DNA from: Rhizobium sp. CIAT894
GTDB taxonomy: Bacteria; Pseudomonadota; Alphaproteobacteria; Rhizobiales; Rhizobiaceae
DNA: 64,000 bases
Assembly: GCF_000172795.2 (NCBI RefSeq)
Contig: NZ_CP020949.1
Coordinates: 124,001 to 188,000 of the forward strand
Reading direction: 5' to 3'
Numbering within the stretch: the stretch's first letter is position 1; each line of letters begins with the position of its first letter. Below, piece by piece: positions 8,618 to 16,942 of this stretch. Under the pieces are notes generated by a model, which had not been told where the DNA came from, searched no databases, and saw nothing but the letters and a program-made list of their open reading frames with translations. The position numbers and the translations under genes are program-made.

Positions 8618-9485
8618 GGAGAAGTCCCTCCAACGTCTTGTTGTATCCGTCGATGTCTTTCTGAAACTCACGAAGGTCGAAACTCACGTCGCGGCTCTTG
8701 GGCGAGAAGCGACCGTTGTCGACCTCATCCACCGTCTTCTCATACTCCTCCCGGTCGATCGGCTTGAACTTAACAATGTCACCCGGCCGGAAGAACACCA
8801 TGAACTCACGGAGATAGCTCGTCGTCTGCGAGGCATCGAAGATCGGCATGGGAGTGATGCCGAACATCTGATAACCGCCGGCACCGCGAACCGAGTAAAT
8901 TGCCCCAAAACAACCACCATGGCCGACAGTCAGACGAGGCGTGTCGGTTCGAGGCCGCAGGTACTTCGGAACCTCGATCTGACGCTGCCGCTCGACCATC
9001 TGGTACATAAACGGAAGTCCCGCAACAAAGCCGACCATGGAAACGAACCAGGGCGAGCCGTGATGCGCGGCGATAAAGCCCTCCACGTCGGAATAGCCGT
9101 TGATCTTGGCGGCATAGTCTAGATCCGTGCCTTCTGGCTCCTGGTGGCGTTCGCGGAACCGCATAAGCGTTTCGTGCGTCCAGGGATCGTTGTAGAACAC
9201 GGGGATCTCGACGATGCGAGTCCTCAAGACTGGCTCGGCTTTTTCGGCCGCCCCTTCGATTTTCTGCACTTCCCTGAGGATATCGTCCGGCTTGATAATA
9301 TCCGGATTGAACTTCACCTGGAACGAAGCGTTCGCAGGGCATATTTCGGTGACGCCATTGATCTTGCTTTCCCGCACGCCTGTCGCCATCGACAGGCTCT
9401 TGAAGAAGGCTTCGAGCGACATCTCTTCGCTGCATTCGACGAACAAGTGCTCATCTCCGCCGAAAGTGTATCGAGCCGATGTCAT
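8607..9485 (-). CDS. pxpB: 5-oxoprolinase subunit B / allophanate hydrolase subunit 1-like (KipI family)
   Basis: 292-residue KipI/PxpB protein. It has the family features GGDEHLFVE near the N terminus, GFVAGLPFMYQM in the middle and GAGGYQMFGITPMPIFD in the C-terminal half. It should form a complex with PxpC that binds the substrate. ATG 9485 follows GGAGG by 7 bases and shares one base with the stop of the biotin carboxylase gene (TGATG); GTG 9488 is an alternative. At 292 residues it is longer than the typical 220-240-residue KipI, with extra sequence before residue 130. Confidence 0.87.
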   Translation of the reverse strand: MTSARYTFGGDEHLFVECSEEMSLEAFFKSLSMATGVRESKINGVTEICPANASFQVKFNPDIIKPDDILREVQKIEGAAEKAEPVLRTRIVEIPVFYNDPWTHETLMRFRERHQEPEGTDLDYAAKINGYSDVEGFIAAHHGSPWFVSMVGFVAGLPFMYQMVERQRQIEVPKYLRPRTDTPRLTVGHGGCFGAIYSVRGAGGYQMFGITPMPIFDASQTTSYLREFMVFFRPGDIVKFKPIDREEYEKTVDEVDNGRFSPKSRDVSFDLREFQKDIDGYNKTLEGLLHGH

Positions 9486-10870
9486 CACGCGACCTCCGGT
9501 CTAACTTTATCCTTGCAGGCGAAATCGGTATCGAGCCAGCCTTCCAGGAAACGGGTATGAAATGCGCCGGTTTGTACCGCTGCCGACTGTGCAAGCGCCT
9601 GATGCAACGGAACCGTCGTTGGCACACCTTCGATCTTCAGACCGTCTAATGCATGGCGCAGACGCTTGAGGCACTCGGACCTCGTTTCGCCCCACACAAT
9701 TAGCTTGCCAAGGAGCGAGTCATAAAAGGGCGGAATCGTGTACCCCTCGTATAGCATTGTATCGAAGCGGACGCCTTCTTGCTCCGGGACCTCCAAGCGG
9801 GAAATGGTTCCCGGGGATGGCGCGAAGTCCTTGAGTGGGTCTTCGGCGTTGATGCGGCATTCAATTGCGTGCCCGTGCGGGCGGATATCGTCCTGCGTTA
9901 CAGATAACTTGGCCCCGCCCGCAACCTTGAGCATTTCCTGCACAAGGTCGAATCCGGTGATCATTTCCGTAACGGGATGCTCGACCTGGATGCGGGTGTT
10001 GACCTCAATGAAGTAAAACTCTCGCGTACTATCATCATAGAGGTACTCGACGGTTCCTGCGCCTTTGTATTTCACCTCGCGAGCCAGCGCCACGGCGCTT
10101 TCGCATAGCTTTTGACGAACCACCTGAGGCAGTTGGAAAGCCGGAGCCTCTTCCCAAACCTTTTGACGGCGTCGCTGCAGCGAGCATTCCCGCTCGTAGA
10201 AGTGGACGAAGTTCTCACCATCACCGAAGATTTGAACTTCGACGTGGCGCGCCTTCGTGATGACCTTTTCCATATATAGGCCGCCGTCACCGAATGCGGC
10301 AGCCGCCTCGGCTGATGCAAGGGGAAACTGCTTGTCCAGTTCGGCAAGGCTATCCACGATGCGAATGCCGCGACCGCCGCCGCCTGCGGCTGCCTTGATC
10401 ATGACGGGAAAACCGGTCCGCGCAGCGATTTCATGCGCTTGCGTGAGATCTGCGACGCGTCCTCCGCTACCCGGAACGGTAGGCACTCCGGCGCGAGCGG
10501 CGACTTCACGGGCTGCCACCTTGTCCCCGAGGAGGCGGATTGCGTCTCCACTCGGTCCGACGAAGATCATGCCGGCGGCAACGACCGCGTCGGCGAAGTC
10601 ACCGTTTTCGGACAAAAAACCATATCCGGGGTGTATGGCGTCAACTCCAGCCGCCTTCGCCGCGGAAATGACAGCTTCGATATTCAGATAGGACTTCTTC
10701 GGCGCGGGTGAACCGATGTTAACGGCTTCGTCGGCCAGTTTCACAGCGAGCATGTCCACGTCAGCCGCAGAGTGTACCTGGACAGTGCGAACCCCCAGGC
10801 TCTGTGCGGCCTTTATGATCCGAACCGCGATCTCGCCGCGGTTGGCCACCAAAACGGACTTGATTGTCAT
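9485..10870 (-). CDS. accC: Biotin carboxylase subunit (AccC family)
   Basis: ATP-grasp enzyme that carboxylates biotin on a carrier protein with bicarbonate. The 461-residue protein has the usual domains: an N-terminal PreATP fold (VLVANRGEIAVRII), a Gly-rich ATP loop (AAAGGGGRGIRI), the catalytic segment EVNTRIQVEHPVTE and a C-terminal BC domain. It overlaps the carrier gene by 4 bp (ATGA) and pxpB by 1 base, so translation is coupled. The position among pxp genes argues that it serves the PxpB/C carboxyltransferase rather than housekeeping acetyl-CoA carboxylase, for which no AccA/AccD is present here. Confidence 0.92.
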   Translation of the reverse strand: MTIKSVLVANRGEIAVRIIKAAQSLGVRTVQVHSAADVDMLAVKLADEAVNIGSPAPKKSYLNIEAVISAAKAAGVDAIHPGYGFLSENGDFADAVVAAGMIFVGPSGDAIRLLGDKVAAREVAARAGVPTVPGSGGRVADLTQAHEIAARTGFPVMIKAAAGGGGRGIRIVDSLAELDKQFPLASAEAAAAFGDGGLYMEKVITKARHVEVQIFGDGENFVHFYERECSLQRRRQKVWEEAPAFQLPQVVRQKLCESAVALAREVKYKGAGTVEYLYDDSTREFYFIEVNTRIQVEHPVTEMITGFDLVQEMLKVAGGAKLSVTQDDIRPHGHAIECRINAEDPLKDFAPSPGTISRLEVPEQEGVRFDTMLYEGYTIPPFYDSLLGKLIVWGETRSECLKRLRHALDGLKIEGVPTTVPLHQALAQSAAVQTGAFHTRFLEGWLDTDFACKDKVRPEVA

Positions 10871-11109
10871 CCCTCGACCTCCGCAATGACTTGGCCCGCC
10901 ATGACGGGCTCTTCATTGTCGCAGAGGAAGACGATATTCTTCCCCGAGACCCCGGCAGTAATCTCATGGAATGTCTTCATGACTTCGATCACGCCCACGA
11001 CATCACTTTCTGAAACGGCGTCACCATCGGCCTTGAACGGAGCGGCATCCGGCGAAGAGGTGCGGTAGAAAGTACCCGGAAGCGGTGACCTGATTTCGAG
11101 CTTGCTCAT
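10867..11109 (-). CDS. Short biotin carboxyl carrier protein
   Basis: 80-residue protein that is almost only a biotinyl domain. Biotin would be attached to Lys45 in IEVMKTFHEI. It lacks the long N-terminal extension of housekeeping AccB (about 150 residues). ATG 11109 follows GGGG by 6 bases; the longer in-frame frame upstream overlaps the end of pxpA and is not needed. It lies 17 bp after pxpA and overlaps the biotin carboxylase gene by 4 bp. It is the mobile arm that would shuttle carboxyl groups between the carboxylase and the PxpB/C proteins. Confidence 0.9.
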   Translation of the reverse strand: MSKLEIRSPLPGTFYRTSSPDAAPFKADGDAVSESDVVGVIEVMKTFHEITAGVSGKNIVFLCDNEEPVMAGQVIAEVEG

Positions 11110-11126
11110 AAAGTTCCCCTTTTTTT

Positions 11127-11909
11127 TTACTGAATTACCGCCGCCTGGACGGCCGGCGTGATTTGGATCCCGGCCGAGATGAGAGCGTCTCTCATTTCCT
11201 TGACAATGTCCAAGGCTCCGAGTGTGTCCGAATGGAAGCAAATGGACTCGAATTCGATATCGATATCGCTGCCCCTGACGGTTCTGACCCTACCCTCGAC
11301 GCAAGCACGCAAGACCTTCTGAGCAATCGCCTTGGGGTCCGGTCGACCGACATCCCGAGCGAAGACGATCGATCCGCTTTCATCGTAGTCACGATCTGCA
11401 TAGAATTCGCGGACTACGGGATGGCCAAGGAATTTCGCTGTCTTATAGGTAGCCGAAATTCCCATGCAGAACACCGGGACATTTGGGGCCGCAACACGCA
11501 TATACTGAATGAAAGCGTCGGATAGTTCAGCGTTCGCTGCTAGCTCCATGTAGAGAGCGCCATGCGGTTTGACATGGTTGATGCTCGTGCCGTTTCGGCG
11601 GCAGAATTCACGAACAGCGCCAACCTGATAAATGATATCGTTGACAAGCTCTTTATTGCTTCCAGAGATTTTGCGACGACCAAAACCCTGGAGGTCGTTA
11701 TAGCCAGGATGCGCACCGACTGCCACGCCGTGCTCCGTAGCGAGCTTGACAGTGTCGTCGATCAGGTTCGGGTCGCCTGCGTGAAAGCCTGCAGCAATGT
11801 TTGCCGAGCTGATGTGAGGGATTAGATGGCTGTCGGTGGTGTCACCGATCCTCCAGCGGCCAAAGGCCTCTCCCATATCGCAATTGATATCAACGGAATT
11901 TTTCAAAGT
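11127..11909 (-). CDS. pxpA: 5-oxoprolinase subunit A (LamB/YcsF family)
   Basis: LamB/YcsF hydrolase, the subunit that opens the ring of 5-oxoproline in the PxpABC enzyme. Visible family motifs are DINCDMGEAFG near the N terminus, SSANIAAGFHAGDP, GAHPGYNDLQGFGRR and HVKPHGALY. I chose TTG 11909 (MKNSVDINCD) because AGAGGAA lies 7 bases before it and homologues begin just ahead of the DxNCDxGE motif; an in-frame TTG at 11960 adds 17 residues. About 260 residues, full length. First gene of the operon, facing the LysR gene at 12186. A second copy is at 31957-32745. Confidence 0.93.
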   Translation of the reverse strand, partial: TLKNSVDINCDMGEAFGRWRIGDTTDSHLIPHISSANIAAGFHAGDPNLIDDTVKLATEHGVAVGAHPGYNDLQGFGRRKISGSNKELVNDIIYQVGAVREFCRRNGTSINHVKPHGALYMELAANAELSDAFIQYMRVAAPNVPVFCMGISATYKTAKFLGHPVVREFYADRDYDESGSIVFARDVGRPDPKAIAQKVLRACVEGRVRTVRGSDIDIEFESICFHSDTLGALDIVKEMRDALISAGIQITPAVQAAVIQ

Positions 11910-12021
11910 AATATTCCTCTTCGGGGCCGCGCCCCTCTCTCCTAAGGTTTTGGCTCGCAAGGCAGATAATACGCCACGTGCCTATCCTTGAAAAATAGAT
12001 TTTTCTGAGATAAGGAATCGG

Positions 12022-12145
12022 AAAATCAGATATTGCAGATCGCCGCAGGGCTTTTTGTAATATTCTGTTGATTCAACTAGATATCAATATCGATTGGTTT
12101 CCGTGGGCGTATAGCGGTAGTTTGTGCGCGCAAATATCTGATTTT
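12022..12145. promoter_or_regulatory. Divergent pxp/LysR promoter region with 13-bp inverted repeats
   Basis: AAAATCAGATATT (12022-12034) and AATATCTGATTTT (12133-12145) are exact reverse complements 98 bp apart in the 276-bp gap between pxpA and the LysR gene. The DNA around them is AT-rich. They are good candidates for the two LysR-binding sites. Related TCAG/CTGA sites occur near the second pxpA (32829-32845) and before the decayed LysR (34113-34129). Confidence 0.6.
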
Positions 12146-12185
12146 TGCGACGCAAAATGTGAAAAACTGAGTAGGGGAGAACGGC

Positions 12186-13136
12186 ATGGCGCTTAGTATT
12201 CGTCAGCTAAAATACTTCATAGCGACGGCAGAGTACGGCCAAGTCTCCCAAGCCGCTGTCAATCAAAACATCTCTCAGTCGGCGATAACAGCGGCTATAA
12301 AGGATCTCGAGAGTAGCGTCGGTGTCCCGTTGTTCAGCCGCACGACACAGGGAATGGAGCTTACGGCGTCGGGCCGCCAGTTTCTGTCACACGCCTACGA
12401 GATTCTATCTAAGATCGACGAGGCGATGCATCTCAATTTCATCGATAGCGATATTCAGGGCGAACTCGTGGTGGCAGCGACTTACACTGTTATCGGCTAC
12501 TTCCTCCCGCTGCATATCGAGCGCATGCGAAGGCTATTCCCGAAGATTCGAGTTCAACTGTACGAGATGAATCGCGACGCGATCGAAGAGGGCCTGCTTA
12601 CCAACCGATACGACATGTCGGTTCTTTTGACGTCAAACATTATGAACCCGCTCATAACAACGGAGACGCTCGTTGGCTCCGTGCGGCGTCTCTGGGTACC
12701 CGCTCAACATCACCTGTTGAAATACGATGCCGTCGGCCTCCAAGAGGTCGCCCAAGAACCCTACATCATGCTTACGGTTGACGAAGCCGCCCAATCTGCG
12801 CTGAAGTATTGGAGCAAAACTCCTTATCAGCCTAACGTAATCTTGCGAACATCGTCGGTGGAGGCAGTTCGATCCATGGTCGCCAACAATCAAGGCGTCG
12901 CAATTCTTTCCGATATGGTCCACAGGCCATGGTCTCTCGAGGGACGCCGGATCGAAACTATCACGGTACAAGATCAGATCCCAGCGATGGATATCGGTCT
13001 GGGCTGGCGCGCTGGACGTGCTCTTACTCCTGCAATGCAAGCATTCCGTAGCTATTTTCAACAGGCGTTCGGAACTCCAGGAGCGCCCTCTACGAAACCT
13101 GCACGCTCAAGCCCGTCGCTCGGTGGGAGCGACTGA
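12186..13136 (+). CDS. LysR-family transcriptional regulator
   Basis: 316-residue regulator. The N-terminal winged helix-turn-helix (LRQLKYFIATAEYGQVSQAA to about residue 65) is followed by a periplasmic-binding-like effector domain (about 90-300). The ribosome site AGGGGAG is 6 bases before ATG 12186. It is transcribed away from the pxp operon, the classic LysR arrangement, so it probably controls that operon in response to a pathway intermediate. The decayed gene at 34150-34986 is a close relative, sharing AATYTV, EEGLL-NRYD and EPYIML stretches. Confidence 0.93.
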   Translation: MALSIRQLKYFIATAEYGQVSQAAVNQNISQSAITAAIKDLESSVGVPLFSRTTQGMELTASGRQFLSHAYEILSKIDEAMHLNFIDSDIQGELVVAATYTVIGYFLPLHIERMRRLFPKIRVQLYEMNRDAIEEGLLTNRYDMSVLLTSNIMNPLITTETLVGSVRRLWVPAQHHLLKYDAVGLQEVAQEPYIMLTVDEAAQSALKYWSKTPYQPNVILRTSSVEAVRSMVANNQGVAILSDMVHRPWSLEGRRIETITVQDQIPAMDIGLGWRAGRALTPAMQAFRSYFQQAFGTPGAPSTKPARSSPSLGGSD

Positions 13137-13339
13137 CTGCGTTTGCATGGGTCGGCATCAAGATTTCCGATAATCAACGCGGTGGGGGCGAGCACGTTCT
13201 AAGAAGCGGTCAATGTAGTCGCTTGTCTTTGCCCTTAAGCACCGCGATCTCTTCGAGGGTCCTACCTTTGACAAACCTACCGAATGCACGCCCTTTCAAA
13301 CGGCGAAAGCATCCGCTTGTTCATAGGATCTTGTGTTGC

Positions 13340-14410
13340 CTAACTGTGGTGTGGATCAGTGTCCGGGCCGGATAGTCGGCCAGGTACTGGATTCGCAGTA
13401 ACATCACCCAGCCGTGTCAGGTAATCGGCTGTCGCGGTCGGCGTGGGTAGCACCGCGACGATTTTCAACTGTGCTATCATCCTCTTCATCGAAGCGTCGA
13501 GGTGGGCCTCCAGCATTGCAGCAGCCGCGGCGACGGCGCCGCGCATGAGAAGCTCTACGACGAGCCGCATCTCGGTGATCGTGGTCGGATCGTCCGGCAG
13601 TCCAAGATGACGGAGCAATCGTTCCGCCGCTGTCACTGGCAGTAGATTGTTGCGAATGAGTTCGCGCATACGTTCATGCGGCGTCGCGAGTACGCAAAGG
13701 TCAATCATCTGCCTTTGCAGTTCTTCGAGTTTGTCGGAGTGGCCCTCCTGCGCTGTCGCCTCCAGATTTGTCATGCGCACGAAGAGCTCACAAATTTTAG
13801 CGTTCGAGATGTGAGCGGCTCCGGCGATAAGGGCAGAAGGCTCCAACATTCGCCGCAGACTGAAATGATCCTTGATTGACTGCGCAGTCAGCGGTCCAGC
13901 GATCCAATGCGAACTCTGGTTTTTACGGACCAGACCGCGTTCCTGCAAGCGGCTCAGCACATCTCGGACAACCGTACGGCTCACCTTGAAATGATCGGCC
14001 AGTTCAATCTCCACTATTCTATAGAGACCAAACACGACACATCCGGCAACATCGTGTTCCACGGTGTTGTATATGCGTTCCCACGAGGATCGGCTTTGCA
14101 ACGCCTCGTCTACATGTTGCGGAATAATGAGGCCGAGCGCTTTGATATCGCTGCGATTGGGCGCAACCCCCATGTCCTGTGATCCCACGAGAAAGCCGCG
14201 GCCGTTGAAGCGGTGGACCAGTTTGTCCGCCTCAAGCTTGGCAAGCGCCCGTTGAACAGGCGCCCGGGAGATTTGCAGGATTTCCGCAATCGGCCCTTCG
14301 AGCAGCACAAAGCCTGTCGGCAGACGACCACCTTCGATGTTCTCGCGGAGGAAGTGCTCGGCTATCTCGTAGCGGCGATGGGTTTTTTGCTCTGGTGGAA
14401 TACGAATCAT
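13340..14410 (-). CDS. GntR-family regulator with two winged helices and an FCD domain
   Basis: 356-residue protein. Two winged helix-turn-helix segments follow one another: residues about 12-75 (IAEILQISRAPVQRALAKLE) and about 105-170 (LADHFKVSRTVVRDVLSRLQ). A helical FadR-C-like (FCD) ligand domain follows (about 172-320). Ordinary FCD regulators have one DNA-binding domain and are about 230 residues. ATG 14410 is preceded by AGGAC; an in-frame TTG at 14464 is weaker. It faces the PotABCD-like operon and probably represses it. Candidate operators are at 14486-14497 and 14749-14761. Confidence 0.88.
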   Translation of the reverse strand: MIRIPPEQKTHRRYEIAEHFLRENIEGGRLPTGFVLLEGPIAEILQISRAPVQRALAKLEADKLVHRFNGRGFLVGSQDMGVAPNRSDIKALGLIIPQHVDEALQSRSSWERIYNTVEHDVAGCVVFGLYRIVEIELADHFKVSRTVVRDVLSRLQERGLVRKNQSSHWIAGPLTAQSIKDHFSLRRMLEPSALIAGAAHISNAKICELFVRMTNLEATAQEGHSDKLEELQRQMIDLCVLATPHERMRELIRNNLLPVTAAERLLRHLGLPDDPTTITEMRLVVELLMRGAVAAAAAMLEAHLDASMKRMIAQLKIVAVLPTPTATADYLTRLGDVTANPVPGRLSGPDTDPHHS

Positions 14411-14485
14411 AAATGGAAGTCCTGAGGCCACACTGACCACCCTAATCAAATTTGCGAGATACAACTATGCCATAAGAAAACGTCT

Positions 14486-14497
14486 TTTGCATACAAA
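14486..14497. promoter_or_regulatory. Candidate GntR operator
   Basis: TTTGCATACAAA: arms TTTG and CAAA around four bases, 76 bp upstream of the GntR start. It resembles the TTGTATACAA-type sites of FCD regulators. Suggestive only. Confidence 0.35.
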
Positions 14498-14748
14498 CTT
14501 TCGAAATGCAGATGGCGCGCGCCCCGCGCCGTCCGCCTCGGACACGCGAACTCAAAAGTGCCTGAGCTTTTTGGTTTTTTGCTTTTCCGACGAACTACCG
14601 AGGTGCTCGGCGTTGCCCGGCAATTATCCCCCAAATCCCGAAGGGAGCCGCGATCGGGGTAATGTGCCCGTGCTCTGAAGAAGGCTTCCATTCCGGCCTA
14701 CGCACATTTTCTAAAAAGCCTATTGAATACAAAAATCATTTATGTCAT

Positions 14749-14761
14749 CTTGAATATCAAG
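14749..14761. promoter_or_regulatory. Candidate operator CTTGA-N3-TCAAG
   Basis: Perfect 5-bp arms around ATA in the AT-rich part of the divergent gap, about 155 bp before the ATPase start. It could be a GntR site. Suggestive only. Confidence 0.3.
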
Positions 14762-14916
14762 AGGCGCGGTCAAGAAGCGCCCAATGGGTGAACGCTAAAA
14801 CTTTGATCCGCTGTCCCTATCCTTGCTGCGCCTGGCCCAAGGCGCGAACGACTCCGCTTGCCCGCACGGGCAGTATGGAGGGCGAGGATCGCCGCGGTTC
14901 CGTATTGGAGAGGTCC

Positions 14917-15990
14917 GTGTCTTCTGTCCTTACCCTGACAAAGGTTGTGAAAACCTATGGCGACACAGTTGCGCTAAATTCCGTCGATCTGCGCCTGCCG
15001 AACGACAGCTACGTGTCTCTCCTCGGCCCCTCCGGGTCGGGCAAGACGACCTTGCTGCGCGTGATCGCCGGATTTGAGCTACCGGAAAGCGGCAGCATCC
15101 ATTTCTTGGGAAAAGATGTGGGTACTGCGCCTCCACATGAGCGCGACATCGGCTTCGTTTTCCAAAACTTCGCGCTGTTCCCCCATATGACAGTGAGGGA
15201 CAATATTGGCTTCGGGCTGGTCAATCGTCTGAATAATCCGGTTACCGACACCAATGTTGCGCAGCGAAAAGTTCGAGAGATCATCGCGTTGGTCGGCCTG
15301 ACCGGCCTTGAAGATCGTGCGGTAACGCAGATTTCAGGCGGCCAGAAACAGCGTGTTGCACTTGCGCGTACTCTGATCACCGAGCCTAAGATGGTGTTGC
15401 TTGACGAGCCGCTGGGTGCGCTGGACGCAAATCTCCGCTCACGCATGCGCACCGAACTCAAAGCTATCCGCGAGCGTTGCGGCGTCACATTTCTCCATGT
15501 CACCGGCAGCGAGACTGAAGCCCTGGCGATGGGCGATATCGTTCTTGTCCTAGACGATAAGCGGATCGTCCAGCAGGGCGATGCGGACATGATCTACAAT
15601 CAACCCAACTCCCCCGCTGTGGCGCGCTTCCTCAACTGTTACAACCTTTTCCCGGGGCAGCTGGAAGGCGAGAGCTTCGCCAGCGGCGTCGGCAAACTGG
15701 CCGTTTCGGGCGCTGTGCACCGGTCTTCTACGCCTGGCTATGCAATCCGTTACGACCGCATCGCCATTAAGCCTATCTCGACAACCGCTGCGGACGACGA
15801 GGTCAAGGTCGAGGGCACGTTCGTCGCCAGTGAATACACGGGATCCTCGATCACGTCGTTTTTCAGTCTTGACGATGGAAAGATCTTCGAAGTCGAGACG
15901 CATCTCAGCCATTCTGCGCCAAAAATATACGAGCCGCAGGGTCGTTACAACCTCGTGTGGAAGCGGAAGGATGCGCTTGTCTATGCCTGA
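14917..15990 (+). CDS. PotA-like ABC transporter ATPase lacking the switch histidine
   Basis: ATPase of a spermidine/putrescine-type importer (357 residues): NBD about 5-240, then a TOBE-like C-terminal domain. Walker A GPSGSGKTT, Q-loop FVFQNF, signature ISGGQKQR and Walker [12 protein letters not shown] are intact. At the H-loop, where VTHDQ is expected, the protein reads VTGSE, so the switch His is Gly. I favour GTG 14917 (MSSVLTLTKVV) with GGAG 6 bases before it; ATG 14875 would add 14 residues. First gene of the operon. A second, canonical PotA is encoded at 20758. Confidence 0.85.
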   Translation: MSSVLTLTKVVKTYGDTVALNSVDLRLPNDSYVSLLGPSGSGKTTLLRVIAGFELPESGSIHFLGKDVGTAPPHERDIGFVFQNFALFPHMTVRDNIGFGLVNRLNNPVTDTNVAQRKVREIIALVGLTGLEDRAVTQISGGQKQRVALARTLITEPKMVLLDEPLGALDANLRSRMRTELKAIRERCGVTFLHVTGSETEALAMGDIVLVLDDKRIVQQGDADMIYNQPNSPAVARFLNCYNLFPGQLEGESFASGVGKLAVSGAVHRSSTPGYAIRYDRIAIKPISTTAADDEVKVEGTFVASEYTGSSITSFFSLDDGKIFEVETHLSHSAPKIYEPQGRYNLVWKRKDALVYA

Positions 15991-16049
15991 CCGACCGCCG
16001 CGCCAGCCTGCATGCTGGTTGCACTCACTATAACCGAAAGCCGAGAACG

Positions 16050-16940
16050 ATGGCCGTGATTTCCTACACAACCCCTCTGAGCGTTCCTGCCGCTCGCGTC
16101 TCCCGCAGAGAACTTTGGCTGCTTGCGCCAGGCGTCATCTGGATGATGCTGTTCCTTGTCTTGCCAATCCTCATGATGGTCTACGTATCCTTCTGGACGC
16201 AGACAACGTTCAAGATTGAGCCGACGCTCACCTTGAAGAGCTGGGCCACGTTTTTTACAAGCGAAACATATTTGAGTGCACTCTGGACGACGATACGCAT
16301 CTGGCTCACCGTGCTGGTAGCGACCATCGTGGTGGGCTACCCTGCTGCGCTCTTCGTCGGTCTTTTCGTGAAGAACAAGACACTGTCCACTGGCTTGCTG
16401 GTCTTGTGCGTCATTCCCTTCTGGACCTCGTTCCTCATCCGGGTCCTCGCCTGGCGGCCAATGCTTGGCAAGGAAGGCGCCATCAACATGATCCTCATGA
16501 AGATTGGCATCGTGCAGCACCCGATCGAGGTTCTGTTGTTTTCCGAACTGTCGGTGATCATCGGCATGACGCAGATCTACTGCGTCTTCATGGTCGGGCC
16601 GATCGCCTTCATGCTCGGCCGTATCGATCCATCGGTGATCGAGGCCGCGCAGGATCTCGGCGCGAGCTTCGGCCGCATCTTCCGCACGATCATCCTGCCG
16701 CTCTCCATGCCGGGCGTGGTCGTGGGTAGCATCTTCGTCTCGGTCATGGTTCTCGGCGAATTCGCAACTTCTGCCGCACTATCGGGCCGCAAGGTCAACC
16801 TGCTCGGCAATATCATCGTCACCCAGGTCGGCTCGCTGAAATGGGCTTTTGCGGCGGTCGCCGGCGTGGTGCTGACGATCATCATGGGGGCGGTCGTTGC
16901 AGCCCTCCTCCGGGTTGTCGACCTCAGGAAGGAGCTTTGA
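16050..16940 (+). CDS. ABC transporter permease, PotB-like
   Basis: Inner-membrane channel subunit, 296 residues with about six transmembrane segments (first about 22-45). The ABC coupling loop EAAQDLGASFGRIFRTIILPLSMPG is in the C-terminal half. ATG 16050 is chosen; the ribosome site before it is weak. It is followed 2 bp later by the PotC-like gene, with which it should form the heterodimeric channel. Confidence 0.9.
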   Translation: MAVISYTTPLSVPAARVSRRELWLLAPGVIWMMLFLVLPILMMVYVSFWTQTTFKIEPTLTLKSWATFFTSETYLSALWTTIRIWLTVLVATIVVGYPAALFVGLFVKNKTLSTGLLVLCVIPFWTSFLIRVLAWRPMLGKEGAINMILMKIGIVQHPIEVLLFSELSVIIGMTQIYCVFMVGPIAFMLGRIDPSVIEAAQDLGASFGRIFRTIILPLSMPGVVVGSIFVSVMVLGEFATSAALSGRKVNLLGNIIVTQVGSLKWAFAAVAGVVLTIIMGAVVAALLRVVDLRKEL

Positions 16941-16942
16941 TC

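Larger units (their letters stand above)
14411..14916. other. 506-bp divergent regulatory gap
   Basis: Lies between the GntR gene and the first PotA-like gene. No protein family is recognisable; the frame open from 14662 into the ATPase gene shows no similarity before residue 86. It holds two short palindromes that could be GntR sites, and AT-rich stretches around 14700-14760 that could be the promoter of the transporter operon. Confidence 0.5.

Noticed and set aside
9144..9560. Plus-strand frame opposite pxpB
   Set aside because: Antisense shadow of pxpB without ribosome site or recognisable domain.
14662..14916. N-terminal extension of the first PotA-like ATPase
   Set aside because: The extra residues have no ABC similarity and are Cys/Arg-rich; a GTG with a good ribosome site at 14917 fits the family start.
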